A DNA stretch of 64,000 bases from Streptomyces sp. NBC_01478 (GCF_036227225.1 NZ_CP109444.1:3515501-3579500), one strand, 5' to 3'; shown: positions 8,665-16,671, numbered from the stretch's first letter. Translations and numbers: made by a program. The notes: generated by a model not told the origin, from the letters alone.

Positions 8665-10005
8665 TCAGATGCCGGGTGCCGCCGTGACCACGCCCGCCGC
8701 GGCGGCCGCGCCCAGGGCCGCGTGGTCGGCGGTCGTCTGGGTGGCGTAGGACAGGGCGAAGTCCGCCACGGCGCGTTCGAAGGTGTCGGTGCCGCCCAGG
8801 TACGCGGCGATGGCGACGCGGTCGCCGGAGCGGGCGTGGGCGCGGGCCAGGGCGGTGCCGCAGAGGCGGGCGTAGGCCGTGAGCGCCCGCGGGCTCATGC
8901 CGGCGACGTCCGCGGAGCCCTTCATGTCGCGCAACTGGCGCCAGTAGAAGGCGCGGCCCTGCGGTCCGGTCATCCAGCCGAGGAAGATGTCACTGGCCGC
9001 CTGGAGCAGGCGCTGGCCCGCTACGACACGGTGGCCGGGGTGGACGTACGGTCCGTGCGGCAGATGCTCCTCCAGTACGGACTTCCGCGCCTCCTTGATC
9101 TGGAGGAACAACGGGTCGTCCTGGTCGCGGCCGGCGAGCAGCACGATGAAGCAGCGGGTGCCCACGCTGCCGACGCCGACCACCTTGCGGGCCGCGTCGA
9201 CGAAGCGGTAGCGGTCCAGGAGGAGGCGGCGTTCCTCGGAGAGCGTGGAGCGGTAGTCGCTGAAGATCTTGCGCAGGGAGGCCATGTCGGCGGCGCCGGC
9301 CGGTTCCAGGAGGGGCGGGTCGTGGACGATACGGCGGCGGCCGTCGACGGTCTCGGTCAGTTTGCCGACGGCGTGCAGGCTGGTGCGGCGGCGGGCCCGG
9401 GTGAGGGTGGACTCGACCCGGCGGCGGTGGCGGCCGGCGCGGACCAGGGGCAGCAGGCTGTCGGCGTCGATCCGCTCGTACCAGACGGCGAGTTCGCCCT
9501 TGCGGGCCAGGTCACGGAGGGCCGTACGGTACGCGGCTGTCGCCTCCAGCGCGGCGCGGTGGGCCTCCGCGTCGCTGTGGCCGTTCTCGCGTCCGGCGAC
9601 GGCCACGCTCGCGGCGAGGCGCTTGACGTCCCACTCGAAGGGGCCAGGGAACGTCTCGTCGAAGTCGTTGAGGTCGAAGAGCAGGGCGCGTTCCGGGGAG
9701 GCGTACAGGCCGAAGTTGAGGAGGTGCGCGTCGCCGCAGAGCTGCACGGTGAGGCCGGTGTGCGACTGGGACGCCAGGTCGGCGGCCATCACGGCGGCCG
9801 AGCCGCGGAAGAACGCGAAGGGGGAGGCTGCCATGCGGCCGTACCGGATGGGGAGGAGTTCCGGGAGTCTGTCCCGGCCCTGTCGTTCCAGTACGGCGAC
9901 GGGGTCGGGGCGGTCCACGGCGGGGATCCAGCTTGCGTGGGCGGAACGGGCGACGCGTTTGCGCGCGGCGCGGCCCCGGTCCGCTCGGTCGGCCGGTGTG
10001 GTCAT
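8665..10005 (-). CDS. DUF2252 family protein
   Basis: A 446-residue protein of the DUF2252 family, which has a kinase-like or aminoglycoside-phosphotransferase-like appearance. Typical stretches are FAFFRGSAAVMAADL, QLCGDAHLLNFGLYASPER, FDLNDFDETFPGPFEWDVKRL and IKEARKSVLEEHL. The HLLNFG and DLNDFDE phrases resemble the catalytic HxxN and metal-binding D of small-molecule kinases, but no substrate is known. The ATG at 10005 (MTTPADRADRGRAARKRVA) was chosen; the frame is open to 10116 with no better start and only a weak AAGAC ribosome-binding site. Divergent from the winged-helix gene at 10197. Confidence 0.85.
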   Translation of the reverse strand: MTTPADRADRGRAARKRVARSAHASWIPAVDRPDPVAVLERQGRDRLPELLPIRYGRMAASPFAFFRGSAAVMAADLASQSHTGLTVQLCGDAHLLNFGLYASPERALLFDLNDFDETFPGPFEWDVKRLAASVAVAGRENGHSDAEAHRAALEATAAYRTALRDLARKGELAVWYERIDADSLLPLVRAGRHRRRVESTLTRARRRTSLHAVGKLTETVDGRRRIVHDPPLLEPAGAADMASLRKIFSDYRSTLSEERRLLLDRYRFVDAARKVVGVGSVGTRCFIVLLAGRDQDDPLFLQIKEARKSVLEEHLPHGPYVHPGHRVVAGQRLLQAASDIFLGWMTGPQGRAFYWRQLRDMKGSADVAGMSPRALTAYARLCGTALARAHARSGDRVAIAAYLGGTDTFERAVADFALSYATQTTADHAALGAAAAAGVVTAAPGI

Positions 10006-10196
10006 GTGCCGTGTCTTTGCATGCCGCCGCCTCCTGGTGTTCCGCGGTGTTGCTACGCAGTGAAACCGGGTGGGTGCGGGGGCTGCATTCCGGGGGCGTC
10101 GATCGGGTGAACGCATCTTGAGGCTTCGCCCGCTCGCCCACCCACCCGCCCGTTTACTGTCGGTCGAGAAGTGGACGTCTTCGAACCGAGGCGGAT

Positions 10197-11381
10197 ATGA
10201 CTCGCACCCCCCGTCACATCACCCCCACCGAACGCCGAGCCCGCCTCGCCCTCCGTCACCGCCTCGCCCCCGGCGCCCGCGCCGCGACCCCGGAGGACGT
10301 CGCCGACTCCCTCGTCGCCCTGCACGGCACGGACCCCTCGACGGTGTACCTGACCGTGGGCGCCCGGCTCGCCGAGCCCGCCCGCACCGTGCCGGAGACC
10401 GCCCGCGCCCTGTACGAGGACCGCAGCCTGCTCCGTATGCACGGCATGCGGCACACGGTGTTCGTGTTCCCCGCCGGGCTGACCGGCGTCGTACACGCCT
10501 CGACCGGACTCGTCGTCGCCGCCCGTGAACGGGCCGCCCTGCTCAAGGACATGGCGAAGGCCGGGGCGCCGGACGCGGTCTGGCTGACGGAGGTCGAGGC
10601 GTCGCTGCTGGCCGCGCTGGCCCGGCGTGGGCAGGCTACGGCGGCCGAACTCGCCCTGGACGAACCGAGGTTGAAGGAACAGTTCGTGTACGCGGCCGGG
10701 AAGAACTACGAGGGCGTCCACACCGTCTCGACCCGGCTGCTGAAGGTGCTGGGGGTGGAGGGGAAGGTGGTGCGGGGGCGGCCGCTGGGTTCGTGGACGT
10801 CGAACCAGTTCCGTTGGGCGGTGGCGCCGGAACACCTTCAACTGGACGTCCCCGAGGCCCAGTCGACGCTGCTGCACCGCTGGCTCACGGCCTGCGGCCC
10901 GGCCACCGAGGCGGATCTGAAGTGGTGGACGGGGTGGCGGGTGACGGAGGTCCGCCGGGCGCTGGCGGCGATCGGCGCGGAGGCGGTGTCCCTGGACGAG
11001 GGAGTGGGGTACGTCGCCGCGGGCGACCTCGCTCCGCCGCCCGGCCCCGCCGAGCCCTGGGCGGCCCTGTTGCCGGGACTCGATCCGACGGCGATGGGGT
11101 GGCAGGGGCGGGACTGGTACCTGGCACCGGAGTTGCGCCCCGCACTGTTCGACGGGAGCGGCAATGTGGGGCCGACGGTGTGGTGGGACGGACGGGTGGT
11201 GGGGGGTTGGGCCCAGCGCCCGGACGGTGAGATCGCGTGGCGCGTGCTGGCCCCGGAGGGCGTGGGCCGGGAGGGCGAGGCGGCGATCGGGGTGGCGGCG
11301 GAGCGGTTGCGGGGGTGGGTGGGGGTGAGCCGGGTGACGCCGCGGTTTCGGACGCCGGTGGAGCGGGAGTTGTCGGTGTAG
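10197..11381 (+). CDS. Winged-helix protein of the AlkZ/YcaQ superfamily
   Basis: A 394-residue protein of the winged-helix DNA-binding family (HTH_42) that includes the DNA glycosylases AlkZ and YcaQ, which unhook interstrand crosslinks and remove bulky alkyl adducts. Family features include RLALRHRLAP, VADSLVALHGTDPSTVYL, RLLKVLGVEGKVVRGRPLG and the C-terminal VWWDGRVVGGWAQRPDGEI. Where AlkZ carries its catalytic Gln-x-Gln, this protein has His43-Gly-Thr45 (ALHGTDP), so glycosylase activity of the AlkZ type is not assured. The ATG is preceded only by GAGGCGGAT. The DNA just downstream is repeat-rich. Substrate and role unknown. Confidence 0.8.
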   Translation: MTRTPRHITPTERRARLALRHRLAPGARAATPEDVADSLVALHGTDPSTVYLTVGARLAEPARTVPETARALYEDRSLLRMHGMRHTVFVFPAGLTGVVHASTGLVVAARERAALLKDMAKAGAPDAVWLTEVEASLLAALARRGQATAAELALDEPRLKEQFVYAAGKNYEGVHTVSTRLLKVLGVEGKVVRGRPLGSWTSNQFRWAVAPEHLQLDVPEAQSTLLHRWLTACGPATEADLKWWTGWRVTEVRRALAAIGAEAVSLDEGVGYVAAGDLAPPPGPAEPWAALLPGLDPTAMGWQGRDWYLAPELRPALFDGSGNVGPTVWWDGRVVGGWAQRPDGEIAWRVLAPEGVGREGEAAIGVAAERLRGWVGVSRVTPRFRTPVERELSV

Positions 11382-11389
11382 GGGGTGTT

Positions 11390-11815
11390 TGTTGGGGGTG
11401 TGGGGGAGGTTGTTGGTGGGGGTGTTGCCGGGCAGGAAAGGTCGTTGGGCGGGGGTGCCGGGCAAGAGAGGGCATTGGGTGGAGGAGGGCGCCGGGCAAG
11501 AGGAGTTATTGGGCGGGGGCATGTTGCCGACGCAGGAGAAGTTATTCGGCGGGGGCGTTCAGCCGCGTAGAGGTGTTGTTCGGGGCGGGGGTGCTGATCG
11601 GCCGCGTAGAGGTGCGGTTCGGGGCAGGGGTACTGATCAGCCGGGTAAAGGTGCGGTTCGGGGCAGAGATACCGTTCGGCGCCGGTCCGCACCATCAAGC
11701 CGGTCCGGCGCTCCTGTCAACGCAGACCGCCACCATCCAGCCCGTCCGGCGCCCTTCCAGCACAGGCCGGCACCATCCACAGCCCGTCCGGCACCTCTTC
11801 AACACAGGCCGACAA
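11390..11815. repeat. Degenerate tandem-repeat tract in a 563-base gene-free gap
   Basis: The gap 11382-11944 holds no gene I can support. From about 11570 to 11680 there are three copies of a 39-base unit (GCCGCGTAGAGGTG... then TTCGGGGCxGGGGTxCTGATC), and upstream of it looser repeats of about 32-36 bases around GCCGGGCAAGAG and TTGGGCGGGGG. From 11690 to 11815 a different motif, AGCCCGTCCGGC followed by CACAGGCCG, recurs. The 39-base period is a multiple of three, so both strands give repetitive peptides, but none has a credible start or codon bias. It looks like decayed, amplified intergenic DNA. Confidence 0.65.
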
Positions 11816-11819
11816 AACT

Positions 11820-11893
11820 CAGCCCGTCCGACGTTTGAGGACGAGGCCCGTTCAGGGCCGAAGCGGGGGTCTGGGGGCGCAGCCACCAGGGAC
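11820..11893 (+). repeat. Streptomyces dispersed intergenic repeat (CCGTCCGACGTTTGAGGACGAGG type)
   Basis: CAGCCCGTCCGACGTTTGAG, then GACGAGGCCC, CGAAGCGGGGGTCTGGGGGC and GCAGCCACCAGGGA. I recognise this as a sequence found many times between genes in Streptomyces genomes. Its inner parts (GGCCCGTTCAGGGCC; CTGGGGGCGCAGCCACCAGG) can fold into stems, and it lies between the ends of two convergent genes, consistent with a transcription-ending role. Confidence 0.6.
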
Positions 11894-11944
11894 CTCAGCG
11901 CCAACGCCGGGCGCCGCACAAACACACGGCACCCGGCGCCACCC

Positions 11945-12265
11945 TCAGCGCGAGTACCGCATCAACGCCCGCACCATGTGACACGTCGTGTCCGACGGCA
12001 CATGCACACCGATCAGTTCCGCCGTGCTGCGGATCGTCTCGTTGCGGGCCTGGTTCGGGACGTACACCCCCGAGTCGAGCAGGGCGATCGCGAGCCGCAT
12101 CGCCTTGAGGCGGCGGTTGTGCGTGACGTACCAGTCCCGCGGGCGTCCGGCCGGCAGCGGGCGCTTCTCCACGGGCACGTAGGGCAGGTCGAGTTGGACG
12201 GAACGCTTCGCGGTGGACTGGGTCGGCAACGGCTTCGGCTTCAGTGCGGCAGCGGGCACGGACAT
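11945..12265 (-). CDS. Conserved actinobacterial hypothetical protein
   Basis: A 106-residue basic protein (SVQLDLPYVPVEKRPLP, RDWYVTHNRRLKAMRLAIALLDSGVYVP, TAELIGVHVPSDTTCHMVRALMRYSR). No signal peptide or membrane segment is seen. The ATG at 12265 has AGGAGG immediately before it, too close for a normal ribosome-binding site, so initiation may be unusual or the true start may differ; the frame is open to 12475. The predicted mixed alpha/beta composition and Arg/His content could fit nucleic-acid binding, but I recognise no family. Confidence 0.65.
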   Translation of the reverse strand: MSVPAAALKPKPLPTQSTAKRSVQLDLPYVPVEKRPLPAGRPRDWYVTHNRRLKAMRLAIALLDSGVYVPNQARNETIRSTAELIGVHVPSDTTCHMVRALMRYSR

Positions 12266-12465
12266 CCTCCTGTCGCGGTCAGGGCGCCGTCCGGACCACC
12301 CGGCGACACCCTCGAACACTGCTTCTATTCTACCGCCCGCCACTGACAAATGCCCTGGCCAGAACGGCTGTTGAGGGTGCTGTGACCCAGGTGGAAAACG
12401 AGTTTTCGCCCCCGCGAGGACCCCTCGGCAGCAAGCAGGACTCACACCAGGACCCCCAACTCCCC

Positions 12466-12481
12466 TGTGACGCACGTCACT
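12466..12481 (+). promoter_or_regulatory. Candidate Crp-binding site
   Basis: TGTGACGCACGTCACT matches the Crp consensus TGTGA-N6-TCACA at every position but the last. It is 86 bases upstream of the secreted RlpA-like gene. Streptomyces Crp acts in germination and development; control of this gene is inferred. Confidence 0.45.
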
Positions 12482-12566
12482 TATGTGGCCACTGTGTCCG
12501 CTGAGTTACATCGTTCGGTATCCCGTACATAGCGACGTACGCTCCCCCACCCCACAGGAGTCGCGC

Positions 12567-13244
12567 ATGTCGCGCAGGAGAACTGCCGGTACGAAGAAGA
12601 AGGTCGCGCTGCTGGTCGCCGCCGCCGCGGTCGCCGGAGGCGGCGCCTTCGCCCTGGCGACCACGTCGAACGCGTCGCAGTCGACGGGGCAGAACGCCAA
12701 GACGCTGTCCGCCCCGAACTCGACGGTCTGCCAGGGACTCGCGACCGCGCTCGGCAACAACCAGAGCTTCATCGCCGGCCAGAAGGCCAGTCCCGACGCC
12801 CAGTCGGCGGCGCGGATCGCCAACCGCGAGGCGGTCATCGCGCAGATCAAGGTGCAGCAGAAGGCGTCCGGTTGTGCGGTTGGGGAGTCGGCTCAGGACT
12901 CCCAGACCACGCAGCCGGCGCAGTCGGCACCCGCGGCCACGGCCACCTCGAAGGCGACCCCTCCGGCGGCCAACACCGGCGGCGGAGCCGCCGCCGGCAG
13001 CCAGGTCTGCAACGGCTCGACCGTCACACTCTCCGGCGAGGCCGGTGCGCCCGCCGCGTCCAGCAACCAGTTCCCGGCCGGTACGACGCTGAAGGTCACC
13101 AACCTGGACAACAACAAGTCCACGACGGTGAAGGTGACTTCGGTCTCCGGAAGCTGCGTCCTGCTGAACAACGCGGCCTTCGAACAGGTCCGTGAGCCCG
13201 GCAAGTTCTTGATCCGCCGTGCCCTGATCCAGAAGGTGGGGTGA
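12567..13244 (+). CDS. Secreted protein with C-terminal RlpA-like double-psi barrel
   Basis: A 225-residue exported protein. A signal peptide spans about residues 1-37 (basic RRRTAGTKKK, then VALLVAAAAVAGGGAFALA, cleavage near SNA-SQ). Residues 45-102 form a helical region ending with VQQKASGC that resembles the N-terminal region of the DUF1996 protein at 19902. After an Ala/Thr/Pro linker (103-145) the C terminus (QVCNGSTVTLSGEAGA, FPAGTTLKVTNLDNNKSTTV, SVSGSCVLLNNAAFEQV) looks like the RlpA double-psi beta-barrel, but the usual Asp of NDRGPF is not seen, so lytic transglycosylase activity is doubtful. ACAGGAG lies 6 bases before the ATG at 12567. Confidence 0.78.
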   Translation: MSRRRTAGTKKKVALLVAAAAVAGGGAFALATTSNASQSTGQNAKTLSAPNSTVCQGLATALGNNQSFIAGQKASPDAQSAARIANREAVIAQIKVQQKASGCAVGESAQDSQTTQPAQSAPAATATSKATPPAANTGGGAAAGSQVCNGSTVTLSGEAGAPAASSNQFPAGTTLKVTNLDNNKSTTVKVTSVSGSCVLLNNAAFEQVREPGKFLIRRALIQKVG

Positions 13245-13314
13245 CGCCCTGGGTCCGAGAGAACAGGTGAGGTGACGGCCCTGTCGCTCGGGCCGCCACC
13301 AGGTGCGTGTCACA

Positions 13315-13348
13315 GGTCCCGCTGCTTCCGGCCAGAAGCAGCGGGACC
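13315..13348 (+). terminator. Terminator hairpin
   Basis: GGTCCCGCTGCTTC and GAAGCAGCGGGACC form a perfect 14-bp stem with a 6-base loop, 71 bases after the secreted protein gene. Confidence 0.8.
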
Positions 13349-13359
13349 GACGCGTTCAC

Positions 13360-13528
13360 GCCCCGGGCCGACCCGTCGCGGCCGACCCGCCCCAGCCGAC
13401 CCGCCGCAGCCAACCCCATCGCATACGAGTCGTCAGGGTCATGACCACTGCCGTCCGTCTGCACCTGCGAACGGCTCTTCCTGGTGTGGCGTGCGCGGGC
13501 CACGTGAATCGCGCCACAGCACCACCAG
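13360..13528. other. Gene-free part of the glnII upstream region
   Basis: Between the terminator and the GlnR box. It begins with four loose copies of GCCGACCCG at 13368-13415. A 38-codon frame (13441-13557) has neither a ribosome-binding site nor resemblance to known peptides and was not accepted. Confidence 0.5.
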
Positions 13529-13566
13529 GTAACACGGGGTTCACACTTGAGCAATGATCGGGAAAT
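13529..13566 (+). promoter_or_regulatory. GlnR box upstream of glnII
   Basis: Four half-sites at exact six-base spacing: GTAAC, TTCAC, GCAAT, GAAAT. The first and last fit the GlnR consensus (gTnAc, GaAAc) well and the middle two partly. A TTGACA follows at 13573. The site ends 102 bases before the glnII start, similar to the glnA arrangement. Confidence 0.75.
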
Positions 13567-13668
13567 CGCCTGTTGACAGGCTGCCGGGCATGAATCGCGG
13601 CGTCCCAGTGCCGCTGCGCCGCAGCACCGCAAGTGCGACTGAGAGACCCACCCCGAAGGATGTGGCCC

Positions 13669-14697
13669 GTGACGTTCAAGGCTGAGTACATCTGGATCGA
13701 CGGCACCCAGCCGACGGCCAAGCTCCGTTCGAAGACGAAGATACTCGCCGACGACGCCAAGGGTGCCGAGCTCCCGATCTGGGGCTTCGACGGGTCGTCC
13801 ACGAACCAGGCCGAGGGGCACTCCTCGGACCGCGTGCTCAAGCCGGTCGCCAGCTTCCCGGACCCGATCCGCGGCGGCGACGACATCCTCGTCATGTGCG
13901 AGGTCCTTGAGATCGACATGACGCCGCACGAGTCCAACACGCGTGCCGCGCTCGTCGAGGTCTCCGAGAAGTACGCCGCGCAGGAGCCGATCTTCGGCAT
14001 CGAGCAGGAGTACACCTTCTTCGACGGCGCCCGTCCGCTCGGCTTCCCCGAGGGCGGCTTCCCGGCCCCCCAGGGCGGCTACTACTGCGGCGTCGGCGCC
14101 GACGAGATCTTCGGCCGCGAGATCGTCGAGGCCCACCTGGAGAACTGCCTCAAGGCCGGTCTCGCGATCTCCGGCATCAACGCCGAGGTCATGCCCGGCC
14201 AGTGGGAGTTCCAGGTCGGCCCGGTCTCCCCGCTGGAGGTCTCCGACCACCTGTGGATCGCCCGCTGGCTGCTCTACCGCACCGCCGAGGACTTCGGCAT
14301 CTCCGCGACCCTCGACCCCAAGCCGGTCAAGGGCGACTGGAACGGCGCGGGCGCGCACACCAACTTCTCCACCAAGGCGATGCGCGAGGGCTACGACGCG
14401 ATCATCACCGCGTGCGAGTCCCTCGGCGAGGGCTCCAAGCCCCTCGACCACGTCAAGCACTACGGCGCCGGCATCGACGACCGCCTCACCGGCCTGCACG
14501 AGACCGCCCCGTGGAACGAGTACTCCTACGGCGTCTCCAATCGCGGCGCCTCGGTCCGTATCCCGTGGCAGGTCGAGAAGGACGGCAAGGGCTACATCGA
14601 GGACCGCCGCCCGAACGCCAACGTCGACCCGTACCTGGTGACGCGCCTCATCGTCGACACGTGCTGCTCCGCCCTGGAGAAGGCCGGCCAGGTCTGA
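13669..14697 (+). CDS. glnII: Glutamine synthetase type II (eukaryote-like)
   Basis: A 342-residue GSII, the heat-labile eukaryotic-type enzyme found in Streptomyces, Frankia and rhizobia; like GlnA it makes glutamine but is not adenylylated. Motifs include WGFDGSSTNQAEGHSSDR, FGIEQEYTFFDG, GGYYCGVGADEIFGREIVE, INAEVMPGQWEFQVGP, KGDWNGAGAHTNFSTKAMR and NRGASVRIPW. The GTG at 13669 (V-T-F-K-A-E-Y-I-W) is preceded by GAAGGA at 8 bases and matches the start I recall for the S. coelicolor protein. A GlnR box lies upstream and a strong hairpin 16 bases downstream, so it is a single-gene unit. Confidence 0.97.
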   Translation: MTFKAEYIWIDGTQPTAKLRSKTKILADDAKGAELPIWGFDGSSTNQAEGHSSDRVLKPVASFPDPIRGGDDILVMCEVLEIDMTPHESNTRAALVEVSEKYAAQEPIFGIEQEYTFFDGARPLGFPEGGFPAPQGGYYCGVGADEIFGREIVEAHLENCLKAGLAISGINAEVMPGQWEFQVGPVSPLEVSDHLWIARWLLYRTAEDFGISATLDPKPVKGDWNGAGAHTNFSTKAMREGYDAIITACESLGEGSKPLDHVKHYGAGIDDRLTGLHETAPWNEYSYGVSNRGASVRIPWQVEKDGKGYIEDRRPNANVDPYLVTRLIVDTCCSALEKAGQV

Positions 14698-14713
14698 TCC
14701 ACCCCCGCTTGTA

Positions 14714-14750
14714 CGAGGAGGCGTCCACCGTCGTGGTGGGCGCCTCCTCG
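14714..14750 (+). terminator. glnII terminator hairpin
   Basis: CGAGGAGGCGTCCACC pairs with GGTGGGCGCCTCCTCG, 16 bp with one wobble, loop GTCGT. Confidence 0.85.
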
Positions 14751-14782
14751 CGTTGTCAGTGGCGCGTGCCATGGTGGGGGAC

Positions 14783-15721
14783 ATGGAGATCGACGGGGGT
14801 CTCGACATCAAGGTCGAGACGGAGAACAGGCAGACGCACACGCGCATTTCGGCGCTACGACTGCGGGAGCTGGTGGCGCGGATCGGGGGCACCGGCGACC
14901 GTTTCCTGATCGTGCAGCGGATACCGGACCTCCCGGACGTGTTCGCGCAGGTGTGGCACGAGGAGGGCGGGGACTTCCGGCTGGAACACCGGCTGAGCGC
15001 GGACGAGTTCTACGGCACGAACCTGGACGGCGCGGACCGCGTGGCGGATCTCCTGACCGGCTGGGCGCGGCAGGCCGATGCGGACGCGGACGCCGGCTGG
15101 GACGCGGGCGTCGACTGGGAGCCGGTGGACCTGGGGCCCCGGGAGGAGGTGCCCGAACTGCCGGACGAGGTGCGGGAGAAGGTCGAGGAGCGGGTCCGGG
15201 TCCGGCTGCGCTGTGGCTACGACGACCGGAGGATGTTGACCGAGATCGCCGAGGAATGGCTGGTCACCGGTGACGAGCGGCCGGTGTCGCGTGCGCAGGC
15301 CTCGCGACTGGTGGACCGGTTGTGGCTGGAGCGGGTGGCCGAGCAGGCGGACTGGGAAGAGGTGACGGACCCGGAGCGACTGGCGGAGGTCTTCGAGCTC
15401 CTCGACGCGAGCGGCATCACCGCCCGGGAGAACTTCACCTGCTGCCGCACCTGCGGTACCGCCGAGATAGGCGGCGAACGCGGCGAGGGAGCGCGCGGCT
15501 TCGTCTACTTCCATGAGCAGTGCACGGAAAGCGCCGCCGCAGGCCGCGGACTCATGCTGCTGTACGGCGGGTTCGACGGCTCGGCCGAGACCACCGCGAC
15601 CGTCGGGCACGAGGTGCTGGCGGCGCTCCGCGGCGCCGGGCTGTCCGCCGACTGGGACGGCGATCCGGACAAGGCGATCGACGTCAAACCGCTGACCTGG
15701 CACAAACGACTGGTGGGATGA
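14783..15721 (+). CDS. DUF6891-like protein with Cys cluster
   Basis: A 312-residue soluble acidic protein. The N-terminal half (ISALRLRELVARIGG, LIVQRIPDLPDVFAQVW) looks like a small alpha/beta domain seen in Streptomyces hypothetical proteins; the middle is helical and acidic; the C-terminal part holds FTCCRTCGTAEIGGE, then GFVYFHEQCTES and GLMLLYGGFDGS, which resembles the DUF6891 domain. The CC-x2-C plus a later H-x2-C could bind a metal. GGGGG lies just upstream of the ATG at 14783; ATGs at 14753 and 14771 are possible earlier starts. Function unknown. Confidence 0.72.
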   Translation: MEIDGGLDIKVETENRQTHTRISALRLRELVARIGGTGDRFLIVQRIPDLPDVFAQVWHEEGGDFRLEHRLSADEFYGTNLDGADRVADLLTGWARQADADADAGWDAGVDWEPVDLGPREEVPELPDEVREKVEERVRVRLRCGYDDRRMLTEIAEEWLVTGDERPVSRAQASRLVDRLWLERVAEQADWEEVTDPERLAEVFELLDASGITARENFTCCRTCGTAEIGGERGEGARGFVYFHEQCTESAAAGRGLMLLYGGFDGSAETTATVGHEVLAALRGAGLSADWDGDPDKAIDVKPLTWHKRLVG

Positions 15722-15809
15722 GGGGTCGGCCGTCAATTTCCCGCCAAGGGGGCGTCCAAGCTGTGAGAGGAGGGTCCTGTTGCGGGCGTGTGTCTGCTTC
15801 AATGGGCTC

Positions 15810-15932
15810 ATGGGCAACTACCAGAAGTGCGGAGCGACGGGTCGCCGTGACCTGGAGCCCTTCTGGCCTTCCCGTCAGCACCATGACTTCGACCGGGTGT
15901 GTTGTCGCGCGATGAACGCGCCGGCCCTCTAA
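15810..15932 (+). CDS. Possible 40-residue leader peptide
   Basis: ATG at 15810 to TAA at 15932 encodes MGNYQKCGATGRRDLEPFWP followed by SRQHHDFDRVCCRAMNAPAL. The end of the peptide (R-x-HxD-x2-RV-x-C) resembles the short Arg/His/Cys leader peptides annotated upstream of sulfur and other metabolic genes in actinobacteria. It lies 83 bases before a winged-helix regulator, and an inverted repeat around GGCCTTTGGCC sits between them. No good ribosome-binding site is seen, and a second frame (15802-15915) competes. Attenuation by cysteine supply is an inference. Confidence 0.4.
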   Translation: MGNYQKCGATGRRDLEPFWPSRQHHDFDRVCCRAMNAPAL

Positions 15933-16015
15933 AGCCGTAACATCCTCGGCCTTTGGCCTGCGCGACTCGACGTACGTCCCTCGACGAACCTCTCGCGCGA
16001 AAGAGCTGACCTCTC

Positions 16016-16585
16016 ATGGCGATCATCCGTTCCCTCCCCGCTCTTCCCTCCGCTCCGCTCGACACCCCCGTTCCGAACGCGCCGCGGCATCATCTGCGCG
16101 CCGTGGACCGGGACGAGGTGATCGACGTCGCGGAGTTCCTGCCGCCGGGTGCCACCTGGCTGCCCGCGCCCCCGCACACACTGCCCACGCTGCCGGGGCA
16201 GCCGCCGATGGTCGGGTACCTCGTCCTCATCCCGGCCGACAGCCCGCACCTCACCCGGACCCACCCGGTCACACCCCTGGCCGACGAGGCCGAACCGCTC
16301 GTCCGCATCGACACCGTGCAGCGCACCGCCCAGCTCAACGGCGCGGAACTCGACCTGACGTACCTGGAGTTCGAGCTGCTCGCCCATCTCGTCGCGCACC
16401 CCAACCGGGTGCACACCCGCGACCAGTTGGTCACCACGGTGTGGGGCTACGGGCATGTGGGCGACGGCCGTACCGTCGACGTCCACATCGCCCGACTGCG
16501 CCGCAAGCTGGGCGTCGAGCACCGCAAGGCGATCCAGACGGTACGGCGGGTCGGGTACAAGTACACGCCGCCGACCGCGCGTTGA
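16016..16585 (+). CDS. Winged-helix transcriptional regulator (OmpR/PhoB-type DNA-binding domain, no receiver)
   Basis: A 189-residue protein. The N-terminal 90 residues are Pro-rich with no receiver domain (no phosphorylatable Asp pocket). Residues 95-186 form a PhoB-type winged helix: IDTVQRTAQLNGAELDLTYLE, FELLAHLVAHPNRVHTRDQL, VWGYGHVGDGRTVDVHIARL, RRKLGVEHRKAIQTVRRVGY. It should bind DNA but cannot be controlled by phosphorylation in the usual way. Only a weak AAAGAG precedes the ATG. A possible leader peptide lies upstream and a stem-loop immediately downstream. Target genes unknown. Confidence 0.85.
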   Translation: MAIIRSLPALPSAPLDTPVPNAPRHHLRAVDRDEVIDVAEFLPPGATWLPAPPHTLPTLPGQPPMVGYLVLIPADSPHLTRTHPVTPLADEAEPLVRIDTVQRTAQLNGAELDLTYLEFELLAHLVAHPNRVHTRDQLVTTVWGYGHVGDGRTVDVHIARLRRKLGVEHRKAIQTVRRVGYKYTPPTAR

Positions 16586-16587
16586 CC

Positions 16588-16612
16588 ATCAGCCGGCAAA
16601 TGGCTGGTTGAT
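16588..16612 (+). terminator. Stem-loop after the winged-helix regulator
   Basis: ATCAGCCGGC can pair with GCTGGTTGAT (10 bp, two wobbles) around a 5-base loop, starting two bases after the stop codon. It is weaker than the other terminators here. Confidence 0.45.
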
Positions 16613-16671
16613 CGTCTGCTGACGGCAGATCGACGTTCCGTTCCGCGGGCCGCGCGGGCAGAGTCCTCGGT

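Noticed and set aside
11390..11815. The tandem repeats as a CRISPR array
   Set aside because: Units are degenerate, directly abutting without unique spacers, and no cas genes are present.
13441..13557. A 38-codon frame upstream of glnII (MTTAVRLHLRTALPG...)
   Set aside because: No ribosome-binding site, it runs into the GlnR box, and no resemblance to known leader peptides.
15802..15915. A competing 37-residue frame overlapping the possible leader peptide
   Set aside because: Its peptide lacks the Arg/His/Cys leader pattern; the frame from 15810 is the better candidate, though neither is proven.
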